64,000 nt of DNA from G963708235 sp963708235 (lineage in GTDB: Bacteria; Actinomycetota; Acidimicrobiia; Spongiisociales; UBA5794). A program made the translations under genes and the position numbers. The notes below the pieces were generated by a model that was not told the origin of the DNA, did no database searches, and saw nothing but the letters and a program-made list of their open reading frames with translations. Positions 29,826 through 38,459 of the stretch are shown one piece after another; position 1 is the first letter of the stretch; the number at the start of each line of letters is the position of its first letter. The stretch spans positions 558,001-622,000 of the forward strand of contig OY970200.1 in assembly GCA_963708235.1 (NCBI GenBank). The letters are read 5' to 3'.

Positions 29826-30859
29826 GACGGGGCCCCCGGAACGTTGGTGTGGTCGTCGGATGCCGGATCGGATGCCTGGTCGGGGATCGGACGGGGATCA
29901 CGCTTCTCGGCGCGCAGCGAGGCGACGATGGTGACGGTGAGGACCGTGGTGATGATGACCAGGCTCGCCCAGGTGGGCAGGTGGATGACCTCGACCAGCA
30001 ACATCTTGACACCCACGAACGCCAGGATCACCCCGAGTCCGATGTTGAGATACCGGAACCGTCCCGCCATCCCCGAGAGCAGGAAGTACAGCGAGCGCAA
30101 CCCGAGGATGGCGAATGCATTGGAGGCGAAAACGATGAAGGGCTCGCGGGAGACGGCGAGGATGGCCGGGATCGAGTCGACGGCGAACACCACATCGGTG
30201 GTCTCGACCAGGATCAGCACGGCGAACAGCGGGGTCGCCAACCACCGTCCGTTGCGGTGGGTGAACAGCTTCTGGCCGTCGTATTCGGGAGTGGACGGCA
30301 CCACCCGACGGACCAGACGCAGGATCGGGTTGCGGTCGGGATGGATCTCCGCCTCCTCGTGGCGGGCCACCCGCCACGCCGTGATGAGCAGGAACGCCCC
30401 GAACACATACAGCACCCAGTCGAAGGTCTCCAGCAGACGGACCCCGGCAAAGATGAAGATGGCCCGCAGCACCAGCGCCCCGAAGATCCCCCAGAAGAGG
30501 ACACGGAACTGGTACTTCTTGGGGACCCCGAAGTAGCTGAAGATCACCGCCCAGACAAAGACGTTGTCGACGGACAGGCTCTTCTCGATCAGGTATCCGG
30601 AGAGGTACTCGCCGGCAGCGGTACCGCCCTGCCAGGCCAGCATCACCAGAGTGAACGACAGACCGAGGGCGATCCAGACCGAGGACTCGATGGCGGCTTC
30701 CTTGAACCCGATCTCGTGCGGGGTGCGGTGGACCAGCAACAGGTCGGCGACGAGCAGCGCCACCACGGTGCCCACCAGCGCCCCCCACACCCACAGCGGC
30801 ACGTCGAAGCTGGCGAACCGGTGGGTCGACTCCTCCGCCGCCGCCACCAGGAGATTCAC
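29822..30859 (-). CDS. TerC/Alx family integral membrane protein
   Basis: A 345-residue protein with about nine membrane helices. The family signatures are SLSVDNVFVWAVIFSYFGVP and ETTDVVFAVDSIPAILAVS, whose acidic residues inside the membrane fit metal binding, plus ASNAFAILGLRSLYFLL. TerC/Alx/MeeY proteins export manganese or load metals onto secreted proteins. The N-terminal 30 residues and the charged C-terminal tail (EKRDPRPIP) are cytoplasmic or flexible. I saw no convincing manganese riboswitch (yybP-ykoY) upstream. It shares a transcript with the Usp gene. Confidence 0.9.
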   Translation of the reverse strand: MNLLVAAAEESTHRFASFDVPLWVWGALVGTVVALLVADLLLVHRTPHEIGFKEAAIESSVWIALGLSFTLVMLAWQGGTAAGEYLSGYLIEKSLSVDNVFVWAVIFSYFGVPKKYQFRVLFWGIFGALVLRAIFIFAGVRLLETFDWVLYVFGAFLLITAWRVARHEEAEIHPDRNPILRLVRRVVPSTPEYDGQKLFTHRNGRWLATPLFAVLILVETTDVVFAVDSIPAILAVSREPFIVFASNAFAILGLRSLYFLLSGMAGRFRYLNIGLGVILAFVGVKMLLVEVIHLPTWASLVIITTVLTVTIVASLRAEKRDPRPIPDQASDPASDDHTNVPGAPS

Positions 30860-31054
30860 AGGTGGCGCCTCCGATGATCAGCCAGGCCGGCCGGTACGGT
30901 GAGCGAGCCGGAGGATCGGTGCGGGGGGTGGTCGTCGAGCGTCATAACCTTCGCACGTTAGAGCATGGCGGGCCGCAAGATTCCACCCGCCCGGTACGCC
31001 GGCGGGCTATCCTGGGTGTCGCACGTAGCGTCGATGCGTCGGATGCGGCGGGAT

Positions 31055-31084
31055 TTGCCGCTTGTTCCCCGCCGTCGCTACGAT
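31055..31084 (+). promoter_or_regulatory. Promoter of the S10-spc operon
   Basis: TTGCCG (31055-31060) and TACGAT (31079-31084) are 18 bases apart. The start near 31091 would give a 5' leader of about 210 bases before rpsJ, long enough for L4-type feedback structures. The region 30860-31301, between the divergent terC and rpsJ genes, contains no supported coding sequence. Confidence 0.55.
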
Positions 31085-31301
31085 GCGGTCAGCCGCAGGC
31101 ATTCGCTTGCGCGCGATCCGAAGTTTTACTCCGGTCGAGCGATGGCGCTCGACCCTGGCCAAACCCGCGACGTACCCGTCCGGTACCGCTCGCCAGGTGG
31201 TCGATCCCAGTCTCGGGGGCATGCCCCGGGTAGCGGGATCTGGCCGCGCTGTGGCAGCAGTTCCGGACGGACGCCGACCGACCGAGAGACAGGACTGCAC
31301 C

Positions 31302-31613
31302 GTGGCTACCGAGCATCGGATTCGTATCCGACTCAAGGCATACGACCACTCGGTGGTCGACGAATCGGCGCGCAAGATCGCCGAGACGGTCATCCGGACC
31401 CAGGCAAAGATCAAGGGCCCGGTGCCGCTGCCGACAAAGATCCATCGCTACACCGTCATCCGTGGACCCCACGTCGACAAGACGAGTCGCGAGCACTTCG
31501 AGATGCGCATTCACAAGCGTCTCATCGACATCCTCGAGCCGACCGCCAAGACGGTCGACTCACTCATGCGCCTGGACCTCCCGGCGGGAGTGGAAGTGGA
31601 GATCAAGACGTGA
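31302..31613 (+). CDS. rpsJ: 30S ribosomal protein S10 (NusE)
   Basis: A 103-residue protein of usual length: HRIRIRLKAYDHSVVDESA at the start, the loop GPVPLPTKIHRYTVIRGPHV, and REHFEMRIHKRLIDIL. It is also the NusG/NusB partner in antitermination. GTG at 31302 follows AGGACTG. Its stop overlaps the GTG of rplC (GTGA), the pattern used through this operon. Confidence 0.97.
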   Translation: MATEHRIRIRLKAYDHSVVDESARKIAETVIRTQAKIKGPVPLPTKIHRYTVIRGPHVDKTSREHFEMRIHKRLIDILEPTAKTVDSLMRLDLPAGVEVEIKT

Positions 31614-32245
31614 AAGCGATCCTTGGTGAGAAACTCGGCATGACGCAGGTGTTCGTCGACGAGCGGGTGGTCCCCGTCACCGTCGTCAAGACCGGCCCCG
31701 TGTCGATCACTCAGATCAAGACCCTGGCGAACGACGGCTACGGGGCGGTTCAGATCGCCTTCCGTGAGCTGCGGTCGAAGCATGTCGACCGCCCCACCGC
31801 AGGGCACTTCAGCAAGTCCGGGGTCGCCCCCTCCAAGCACATCGTCGAGGTCCGCGTCGATGATCCCTCCGCCTACAAGCTGGGGCAGGTCATCAATGTC
31901 GCCGATCTCTTCGAGGCCGGCGGCTCCGTCGACATCACCGGGCTGTCCCACGGCAAGGGATTCGCCGGTGTGATGAAGCGTCACAATTTCAAGGGTCAGG
32001 GCGCCTCCCACGGTGTGCACAAGGTCCATCGTGCCCCCGGCTCGATCGGCGCCTGTGCCACCCCCGCCCGGGTGTTCAAGGGCAAGCGTCTGCCCGGCCG
32101 TATGGGTGGCGAGCAGATCACGGTGATGAACCTCGAAGTGGTCCAGGTCGACCGCGACCAGCATCTCCTGATGGTGAAGGGCGCCGTGCCCGGACCCAAG
32201 GGTGCGGTGCTCGTGGTGCGAGAGGCGGTGAAGGCCAATGCCTGA
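31610..32245 (+). CDS. rplC: 50S ribosomal protein L3
   Basis: A 211-residue protein. The opening KAILGEKLGMTQVF and the signature block FKGQGASHGVHKVHRAPGSI, with the conserved Gln region that is methylated in E. coli and the loop reaching the peptidyl transferase centre (RLPGRMGGEQITVMNL), are clear. GTG start overlaps the rpsJ stop; its end overlaps rplD by eight bases. Frame intact. Confidence 0.97.
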   Translation: MKAILGEKLGMTQVFVDERVVPVTVVKTGPVSITQIKTLANDGYGAVQIAFRELRSKHVDRPTAGHFSKSGVAPSKHIVEVRVDDPSAYKLGQVINVADLFEAGGSVDITGLSHGKGFAGVMKRHNFKGQGASHGVHKVHRAPGSIGACATPARVFKGKRLPGRMGGEQITVMNLEVVQVDRDQHLLMVKGAVPGPKGAVLVVREAVKANA

Positions 32246-32984
32246 CAAGAAGTCCGCAAAGCCGGCGGCATCCGACAAGGTCGTCGCCGAGCTGTATGCC
32301 GCCGACGGCACCGCCAAGGGTGAGATCGAGCTCGCCCCGGAGATCTTCGGCATCACGCCCAACATGGCCGTGATGCATCAGGTCGTCACCGCCCAGCTCG
32401 CTGCGGCCAGGTCGGGGACGTCCTCGACCAAGACCCGCTCCGAGGTTCGCGGCGGCGGCAAGAAGCCCTGGCGCCAGAAGGGTCTCGGTCGTGCCCGCCA
32501 CGGTTCGACCCGCTCCCCGCAGTGGGCCGGTGGCGGTGTCGCCCACGGGCCCAAGCCCCGCAGCTACGCCCAGCGCACCCCCAAGAAGATGCGTCGCCTC
32601 GCATTGCGCAGCGCCCTGTCGGCCCGCGCCGCCGCCGGCCAGATCAAGGTCGTCGAGACCTTCGATGTCTGGGAAGCCCCCAAGACCAAGCAGGCCGTCG
32701 CCCTGCTCCAGGCGATCGGGATCACCGGCAAGGTGTTGCTCATCGCCGAGGATCACGAGCGCACCGCCATCACCTCGTTCCGCAACCTGAAGCATGTCAT
32801 CGCCTCCAACCTCGGTCAGGCGAACACCTACGACGTGCTCTGGGCCGACACCATCGTGATGAGCAAGGGAACGCTCGAGCTGGGGCAGTCCGTCCCCCGT
32901 GGAACCGATGCCCACGCTGCGTCCGTTCCCGGCCAGAAGCGCACCGCCTCGGTCGCCACATCAGAGGGAGGTGAGGACGCGTGA
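32238..32984 (+). CDS. rplD: 50S ribosomal protein L4, C-terminally extended
   Basis: A 248-residue protein against about 200-220 in most bacteria. The tunnel loop GGGKKPWRQKGLGRARHGST and the following PQWAGGGVAHGP are highly conserved; L4 lines the exit tunnel near macrolide sites. The extra residues are a short N-terminal Lys/Ala-rich leader and a C-terminal tail of about 35 residues after TLELGQ. In many bacteria L4 represses this operon. ATG at 32238 lies inside the end of rplC. Frame intact. Confidence 0.96.
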   Translation: MPDKKSAKPAASDKVVAELYAADGTAKGEIELAPEIFGITPNMAVMHQVVTAQLAAARSGTSSTKTRSEVRGGGKKPWRQKGLGRARHGSTRSPQWAGGGVAHGPKPRSYAQRTPKKMRRLALRSALSARAAAGQIKVVETFDVWEAPKTKQAVALLQAIGITGKVLLIAEDHERTAITSFRNLKHVIASNLGQANTYDVLWADTIVMSKGTLELGQSVPRGTDAHAASVPGQKRTASVATSEGGEDA

Positions 32985-33271
32985 ACAAGAACCCACGTGA
33001 CGTCGTCTACGAGCCGGTCGTATCGGAGAAGTCCTACGACCTGATCCAGGACTTCAACACCTACACCTTCGTGGTCGACAAGCGGTCCAACAAGACCGAG
33101 ATCCGCCAGGCGATCGAAGCCATCTTCGAGGTCCACGTCGTCGGGGTGAACACCATCAACCGCAAGGGCAAGCGCAAGCGCACCGGCTGGAAGTACGGCA
33201 CTCGCCGTGACACCAAGCGGGCGCTGGTGAAGCTGGCCACCGGCGACTCCATCGACATCTTCGAGGTTTGA
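32981..33271 (+). CDS. rplW: 50S ribosomal protein L23
   Basis: A 96-residue protein of usual length: EPVVSEKSYDLIQDFNTYTF, then KTEIRQAIEAIFEVHVVGVNT and KRKRTGWKYGTRRDTKRALV. L23 sits at the tunnel exit and docks trigger factor and SRP. The GTG start overlaps the rplD stop (GTGA). Frame intact. Confidence 0.96.
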   Translation: MNKNPRDVVYEPVVSEKSYDLIQDFNTYTFVVDKRSNKTEIRQAIEAIFEVHVVGVNTINRKGKRKRTGWKYGTRRDTKRALVKLATGDSIDIFEV

Positions 33272-33275
33272 TCCA

Positions 33276-34114
33276 ATGGGTGTGAAGAAACTCAAGCCGA
33301 CTTCGCCGGGGCGCCGTTTCCAGACGGTCTCCGACTTCGCGACGGTAACCAAGAGCAAGCCCGAGAAGCAGCTTGCTCGACAAGCAGAAGCGTTCCTGCG
33401 GGTCGCAACTCCTATGGTCGGATCACTTCGCGTCACCGTGGTGGTGGCCACAAGAAGCGTTACCGCATCATCGACTTCCGTCGTACCAAGGACGGGGTGC
33501 CCGCCAAGGTCGCCGCCATCGAGTACGACCCGAACCGCAATGCCCGCATCGCCCTGCTCCACTACGCTCGACGGGGAGAAGCGGTACATCATCGCCCCGG
33601 TCGGGCTCAAGGTCGGCGAGCTGGCTCGAATCCGGGCCCGGTGCCGAGATCCGCACCGGCAACGCACTGCCGCTGCGCAACATCCCGACGGGTGCCGTGG
33701 TGCACAACGTCGAGATGCGCCCCGGTGGCGGCGCCAAGATGGGCCGCTCCGCCGGTGCCGCCATCCAGCTCATGTCGAAGGAGAGCGAGCATCGCGCTGC
33801 TGCGTCTCCCCTCGGGCGAGATGCGGCAGGTGCCGCTCGACTGCCGGGCCACCATCGGTCAGGTGGGCAACACCGAGGCCGAGCTGATCAAGGTCGGCAA
33901 GGCCGGGCGCAGCCGCTGGAAGGGCAAGCGCCCGCAGACCCGTGGTGTCGCCATGAACCCCGTCGACCACCCACTCGGTGGTGGCGAGGGACGCAGCTCC
34001 GGTGGTCGTCACCCGGTGAGCCCCTGGGGCAAGCCGGAGGGACGCACCCGCAAGAAGAAGAAGGCGAGCGACAAGTACATCGTTCGTCGACGCAGCAAGA
34101 AGGGTCGCAGGTAA
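33276..34114 (+). CDS. rplB: 50S ribosomal protein L2 (five one-base insertions)
   Basis: The L2 sequence can be read to the end across frames: GVKKLKPTSPGRRFQTVSDF, RHRGGGHKKRYRIIDFRR, DPNRNARIALLHYA, MRPGGGAKMGRSAGAAIQLM, and the peptidyl-transferase segment GVAMNPVDHPLGGGEGRSSG with its conserved His. Extra bases occur at 33369 (between AAG and AGC), near 33397, near 33569, near 33625 and near 33793; removing five gives exactly 277 codons to the TAA at 34112-34114. The stop overlaps the rpsS ATG by one base. As L2 is essential, it is surely functional. Confidence 0.94.
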
Positions 34115-34392
34115 TGGCACGCAGTCTGAAGAAGGGGCCGTTCATCGACGAGCACCTGTTGCGCAAGGTCGAAGCGGCGAACGACCGCAACGAGAAGAAG
34201 GTCATCCGCACCTGGAGTCGGCGTTCGACCATCGTCCCCGAGATGGTCGGTCACACCCTGGCGGTGCACGACGGCCGCAAGCACGTGCCGGTCTACATCA
34301 CCGAGTCCATGGTCGGCCACAAGCTCGGCGAGTTCGCTCCCACCCGTACGTTCCGGGGTCACTCCGGTGAGAAATCGGCGAGGAAGCGATGA
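34114..34392 (+). CDS. rpsS: 30S ribosomal protein S19
   Basis: A 92-residue intact protein: MARSLKKGPFIDEHLLRKVE, TWSRRSTIVPEMVGHTLAVH and KLGEFAPTRTFRGHSG. S19 pairs with S13 at the head of the small subunit. It overlaps rplB by one base and rplV by four. Confidence 0.97.
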   Translation: MARSLKKGPFIDEHLLRKVEAANDRNEKKVIRTWSRRSTIVPEMVGHTLAVHDGRKHVPVYITESMVGHKLGEFAPTRTFRGHSGEKSARKR

Positions 34393-34738
34393 GGGTCCAC
34401 GCACAAGCCAAGTACATCCGCCAGTCGCCGTTCAAGGTGCGCCGGGTGCTCGACCTCGTCCGCGGTCAATCCGTGGCGGACGCCCAGCGACGTGCTGACG
34501 TTCACCAACCGCAAGGCGGCCGACGCCATCAGCAAGGTGCTCGAGTCCGCCGTGGCCAACGCCGAGCACAATTATGCGCTGGACGCTGAGGAGCTGTTCG
34601 TCGCCGAGGCATTCGCCGACGAAGGGCCGACACTGAAGCGGTACCGGCCCCGTGCTCGCGGTCGCGCCTCGCGGATCCGCAAGCGCACCAGCCACATCAC
34701 CATCGTGGTTGGCGACGAGGACGAGGAGGCAGCACTGA
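34389..34738 (+). CDS. rplV: 50S ribosomal protein L22 (two one-base insertions)
   Basis: Typical L22: AKYIRQSPFKVRRVLDLVRG, then NRKAADAISKVLESAVANAE and the tunnel hairpin region PTLKRYRPRARGRASRI. An extra base near 34491 separates residues AQR and VLTF, and a second just before the stop (c34735) hides the TGA at 34736-34738. Removing both leaves 115 residues and a TGATG overlap with rpsC, the usual junction here. As written, the frame would run on in rpsC's own frame. Confidence 0.92.
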
Positions 34739-36028
34739 TGGGACAGAAGATCCACCCGTATCGGGCTTCCGGCTCGGCATCGTTACCGACTGGAAGTCAA
34801 GTGGTACAGCGAGAAGGACTACGCATTCCAGGTCAATCAGGACCAGAAGATCCGTGAGTACCTCCGCGCCGAACTGACCCGTGGCGCCGTGTCGCGGATC
34901 GACATCGAGCGGATCGGTACCAGCAAGGTCCAGATCGACGTCCATACCGCACGTCCCGGTGTGGTGATCGGTCGCAGGCGGTTCCGAGGCCGAGCGTCTC
35001 CGCTCCGGTCTGGAGAAGCTCACCGATCGCATCGTCAAGTTCAACGTCATCGAGGTGCAAGGACGCCGAGGTCGACGCCGTCCTGCTCGCCCGCAGCGTT
35101 GCGGACCAGCTCGAGGGTCGCGTGGCGTTCCGCCGTGCCATGAAGCGAGCCGTCGCCACTGCCCTCAAGGCAGGCGCCGAGGGCGTCCGGGTCGAGTGCC
35201 AGCGGCCGGCTCGGCGGCGCCGACATGGGTCGTCGCGAGTGGTACCTCGAGGGTCGGGTTCCGCTGCACACGCTGCGGGCCGACATCGACTACGGCAAGG
35301 CGACCGCCCGCACCACCGTCGGCGCCATCGGTGTCAAGGTGTGGGTCTACAAGGGTGACGTGCTTCCCTCGGCTGCGAGCAGCCGCGAGAAGATCGCCGC
35401 CGAGGCCCGGCTTGCTGCCGGTGGCCCGTCCGAGCGCCGCCGTCCCGCCAAGTCCCGGGCCGAAGCTGCCGCCGGTGGCGGCGGTCCCCGTCTCATCGAA
35501 GCCGGTGGGGGCAAGCGAGTGGTCGAGGCCGGTGGGGGCAAGCGTCCCGGTCGGCGTCTGATCGAGGCCGGCGGCGGTCGCCGGCTCACCACCACCGAAG
35601 CCAAGGGTGAGTTCGAGGCGGCCCGCGACGAGGTCGGCGAGGCTCCCGCAGAGGGCGCTACCGCAGCACCGGTCACCGCTGATACGGCACCCGTCGAGAC
35701 CGCACCAACCGATGCGGCCACCACCGAGGCTCCGGCAACGGACGCTCCGGCAACGGAGACCCCGGCAACGGAGGCTTCCGAGTCCGCCGATGTTGCGGCG
35801 CCGGTTGCCGAAGAGGCAGCACCTCAGACCGAGGACGCCGCTGATTCCCCGGACAGCCCGGATTCTCCGGACAGCCCGGACAGCCCGGACTCCCCGGACT
35901 CCCCGGACTCCCCGGACTCCCCGGACAGCCCGGACTCCCCGGACAGCCCGGACTCCCCGGACAGCCCGGACGACAGCCCGGACTCGACGGACGGCGCCGA
36001 GGCCGGCGACTCTGAGGAGACGGTCTGA
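34738..36028 (+). CDS. rpsC: 30S ribosomal protein S3 with a long low-complexity C-terminal extension (indels)
   Basis: After correction this is about 428 residues; S3 is usually 210-280. The first roughly 215 residues are normal: a KH domain with RPGVVIGR, VADQLEGRVAFRRAMKRA, MGRREWYLEGRVPLHTLRAD, and IGVKVWVYKGDVLP. Then come three IEAGGGKR-like units, an Ala/Thr/Glu-rich segment (TEAPATDAPATETPATEA) and 13-14 tandem Ser-Pro-Asp units. Indels lie only in the conserved half (34750-35210): two extra near 34762, one missing near 34798, one each near 34977, at 35058 and near 35202. S3 shapes the mRNA entry channel; the tail would sit on the solvent side. Confidence 0.92.
35846..35992 (+). repeat. 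9-bp tandem repeat coding for Ser-Pro-Asp units in rpsC
   Basis: Fourteen consecutive 9-base units from 35846 to 35971 (TCCCCGGAC or AGCCCGGAC, few variants), then GAC and two more units to 35992. The two unit types differ only in the Ser codon and are mixed, which suggests slippage and local duplication. The array ends 34 bases before the rplP start. Confidence 0.9.
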
Positions 36029-36441
36029 TGTTGATGCCAAAGCGGACCAAGTACCGCAAGGTCCAGACCGGCCGGATGAAGGGGAAGGCCAAGGGTGGCA
36101 CCCGCGTCACCTTCGGCGACTACGGGCTGCAGGCTCAGGAGGTCGGGTGGATCACCGCCCGGCAGATCGAGGCTGCTCGTATCGCCATGACCCGTGCCAT
36201 CAAGCGTGGCGGAAAGGTCTGGATCAACATCTTCCCGGACAAGCCCGTCACCGAGAAGCCGGCCGAGACCCGGATGGGTTCGGGCAAGGGCAACCCGGAG
36301 TACTGGGTGGCCGTCGTCAAGCCGGGTCGGGTCATGTTCGAGATGGCCGGAGTCACCGAGGAGCTGGCCCGAGAGGCCATGCGCCTGGCGTCACACAAAC
36401 TCCCGGTCAAGACCAAGTTTGTCGTGAGGGAGGACATATGA
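36028..36441 (+). CDS. rplP: 50S ribosomal protein L16
   Basis: A 137-residue intact protein: MPKRTKYRKVQTGRMKGKA, GDYGLQAQEVGWITARQIEA, the loop with RGGKVWINIFPDKPVT and RMGSGKGNPEYWVAVVKPGR. L16 positions A-site tRNA. ATG at 36028 overlaps the rpsC stop (TGATG); a second ATG at 36034 is possible, but MLMPK is a common family start. Confidence 0.96.
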   Translation: MLMPKRTKYRKVQTGRMKGKAKGGTRVTFGDYGLQAQEVGWITARQIEAARIAMTRAIKRGGKVWINIFPDKPVTEKPAETRMGSGKGNPEYWVAVVKPGRVMFEMAGVTEELAREAMRLASHKLPVKTKFVVREDI

Positions 36442-36662
36442 GAGCGCTGGACCTGCGCAAGTCCACCTACGCCGAGCTCACCGAGAAGCTCGACGAGGCG
36501 AAAGAGGAGCTGTTCAACCTGCGTTTCCAGTACGCCACGAACCAGCTCGACAACACCGCTCGTCTCCGCTCGGTGCGGCGTGACGTGGCAAGGATTCGAA
36601 CCGTCATGCGCGAGCAGGAGCTCGACGCATGGCGATCACAAGATAAGCAGGAGGAGGCGTGA
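36438..36662 (+). CDS. rpmC: 50S ribosomal protein L29
   Basis: A 74-residue protein, two long helices: RALDLRKSTYAELTEKLDEA and KEELFNLRFQYATNQLDNTA, then the conserved VRRDVARIRTVMRE. It lies next to L23 at the tunnel exit. The ATG overlaps the rplP stop by four bases (ATGA). Frame intact. Confidence 0.95.
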   Translation: MRALDLRKSTYAELTEKLDEAKEELFNLRFQYATNQLDNTARLRSVRRDVARIRTVMREQELDAWRSQDKQEEA

Positions 36663-36664
36663 CA

Positions 36665-36923
36665 GTGGTGGATCGAGCGACGTCGCAAGGTCCGCAGCGG
36701 GATCGTGGTGTCCGACGCACGTGACAAGACCGTCACCGTCGAGGTGCTGGATTCCAAGCGCCACCCCAAGTACGGCAAGACCATTCCGGTCCGGAAGCGG
36801 TTCCACGCCCATGACGAGGCGAACGATGCCCGCATCGGCGACACCGTCAGGATCGAGGAGACCCGGCCGCTGTCCAAGACCAAGCGGTGGCGTCTGTCCG
36901 AAGTCGTGGAGCGTGCCCGATGA
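36665..36923 (+). CDS. rpsQ: 30S ribosomal protein S17 (one insertion after the start)
   Basis: The body RRRKVRSGIVVSDARDKTVT ... HPKYGKTIPVRKRFHAHDE ... VRIEETRPLSKTKRWRL is clearly S17, a 16S rRNA 5'-domain protein. Its frame has no start codon before an ATG at 36705, which would cut off the conserved N-terminus. GTG at 36665 or 36668, after AGGAGG (36651-36656), is one base out of frame; dropping the G at 36671 joins it to Ile-Glu-Arg-Arg-Arg-Lys and gives 85 residues. So this gene also seems to carry a one-base insertion between codons. Confidence 0.88.
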
Positions 36924-37288
36924 TCCAACAGGAAACCCGACTCAAGGTCGCCGACAACAGCGGCGCCCGCGAGTTGCTGTGCATCCGGGTACTCGGCGGA
37001 TCGAAGCGCCGCTACGCCCATCTCGGCGATGTCATCGTCGGCACCGTCAAGGACGCCACCCCGGGTGGAACGGTGAAGAAGGGCGAGGTGGTCAAGGCCG
37101 TCGTCGTCCGCACCCGCAAGGAAAGCCGTCGCCAGGACGGCACCTACATCCGATTCGACGACAACGCATGTGTGATCATCAACGACCAGCAGCAGCCCCG
37201 TGGCACCCGCATCTTCGGGCCGGTGGCGCGCGAGCTGCGGGACAAGAAGTTCATGCGCATCGTCTCCCTGGCTCCGGAGGTGCTGTGA
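36920..37288 (+). CDS. rplN: 50S ribosomal protein L14
   Basis: A 122-residue intact protein: MIQQETRLKVADNSGARELL, GDVIVGTVKDATPGG, KAVVVRTRKESRRQDGTYIR, and GTRIFGPVARELRDKKFMRI. L14 contacts 16S rRNA in a subunit bridge and binds release or silencing factors. The ATG overlaps the rpsQ stop. Confidence 0.97.
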   Translation: MIQQETRLKVADNSGARELLCIRVLGGSKRRYAHLGDVIVGTVKDATPGGTVKKGEVVKAVVVRTRKESRRQDGTYIRFDDNACVIINDQQQPRGTRIFGPVARELRDKKFMRIVSLAPEVL

Positions 37289-37594
37289 TGAAGCTCAAGA
37301 AGGGCGACCTCGTCCTCGTCATCGCCGGCAAGGACAAGGGGACCGAAAGCCAGATCGCCCGGGTGTACCGGCGCGAAGGGCAAGATCATCGTCGAGGGAG
37401 TCGCCACCGCAAAGCGTCACCAGCGCCCCCAGGGCCAGACGATGCAGGGTGGCATCATCGACAAGGACATGCCGATCGACGCATCCAACGTCATGATCGT
37501 CTGTCCGGAGTGCGGCCCGACCCGGATCGGCGCCCGCTTCGATGACGACGGCAACAAGTACCGGGTCTGCCGCAAGTGCGGAGGTGACCTGTGA
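37288..37594 (+). CDS. rplX: 50S ribosomal protein L24 (one insertion)
   Basis: The KOW start KLKKGDLVLVIAGKDKGTE and the C-terminal zinc-like half (VCPECGPTRIGARFDDDGN, then CRKCGGDL) are on two frames. Removing one base near 37378-37381 (in GAAGGGCAAG) gives 101 residues ending at the TGA 37592-37594. The two CxxC pairs are common in actinobacterial L24. The TGATG junction overlaps rplE. Confidence 0.93.
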
Positions 37595-38151
37595 TGACCC
37601 CCCGCTTCAAGGAAAAGTACAACACCGAGGTCCGCGATGCGCTCAAGGAGCAGCTCGGTCTCGACAATGTGATGCAGGTCCCGAGACTGCAGAAGATCGT
37701 GGTCAACATGGGTCTCGGCGATGCCGTCCAGGACGGCAAGCTGGTCGATTCGGCAGTCGCCGATCTGCGGCTGATCACCGGGCAAAAGCCCAGGATCAAC
37801 CGGGCTCGCAAGTCGATCGCCAACTTCAAGCTTCGCGAGGACATGCCCATCGGGGCGTCGGTGACCCTGCGGGGCGATCGGATGTGGGAGTTCTTCGACC
37901 GCCTGGTCAGCCTCGCCATCCCTCGGATCCGCGACTTCCGTGGGCTCAGCCCCAAGGGATTCGACGGCAGGGGCAACTACAGCTTCGGGGTGACCGAGCA
38001 GCTGATCTTCCCCGAGATCGTGTATGACAATGTGGCCAAGGTGCGTGGCATGGACATCACCTTCGTCACGACAGCGCAGAACGACGAACAGGGACGGGCG
38101 TTTCTCGATGCGTTCGGGTTCCCCTTCCGTCGGCAACAGGCAGGTGTGTGA
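37594..38151 (+). CDS. rplE: 50S ribosomal protein L5
   Basis: A 185-residue intact protein: MTPRFKEKYNTEVRDALKEQ, VPRLQKIVVNMGLGDA, ITGQKPRINRARKSIANFKL, GASVTLRGDRMWEFFDRL, and the 5S rRNA-binding region GRGNYSFGVTEQLIFPEI. GTG at 37591 is also in frame; the ATG, which overlaps the rplX stop, is preferred. Confidence 0.96.
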   Translation: MTPRFKEKYNTEVRDALKEQLGLDNVMQVPRLQKIVVNMGLGDAVQDGKLVDSAVADLRLITGQKPRINRARKSIANFKLREDMPIGASVTLRGDRMWEFFDRLVSLAIPRIRDFRGLSPKGFDGRGNYSFGVTEQLIFPEIVYDNVAKVRGMDITFVTTAQNDEQGRAFLDAFGFPFRRQQAGV

Positions 38152-38457
38152 TGGCGAAGAAATCCAAGATCGTCAAGAACGACCGCCGGAAGGTCCTGGT
38201 CGACCGCTACGCGACGAAGCGCGCTCGAGCTCACGGCCATCATCAAGGATCCCGAGACCGGCTACGAAGAGAAGCGCGAGGCCTACCAGGCCATCGCCAA
38301 GATGCCACGCGATGCGAGCGCAACCCGCTACCGCAACCGCTGTGGCGTGAGCGGTCGGCCCCGTGGCTACTTCCGCAAGTTCGGGATGTCCCGTATCGCA
38401 GTCCGCGAGCTGGCCCACAACGGCGAGCTTCCGGGTGTGAGAAAGGCTTCGTGGTAG
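38151..38457 (+). CDS. rpsN: 30S ribosomal protein S14, long zinc-free form (one insertion)
   Basis: AKKSKIVKNDRRKVLVDRYA and the C-terminal RNRCGVSGRPRGYFRKFGMS are on different frames; removing the extra base in GCTCGAG near 38225-38227 gives 101 residues ending in KASW with TAG at 38455-38457. This is the long S14 type that lacks the CxxC zinc pairs, while many actinobacteria have the short zinc form in this place. The ATG overlaps the rplE stop by one base. Confidence 0.93.
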
Positions 38458-38459
38458 TC

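Noticed and set aside
30860..31000. yybP-ykoY manganese riboswitch before terC
   Set aside because: The conserved loop sequences of that family could not be found.
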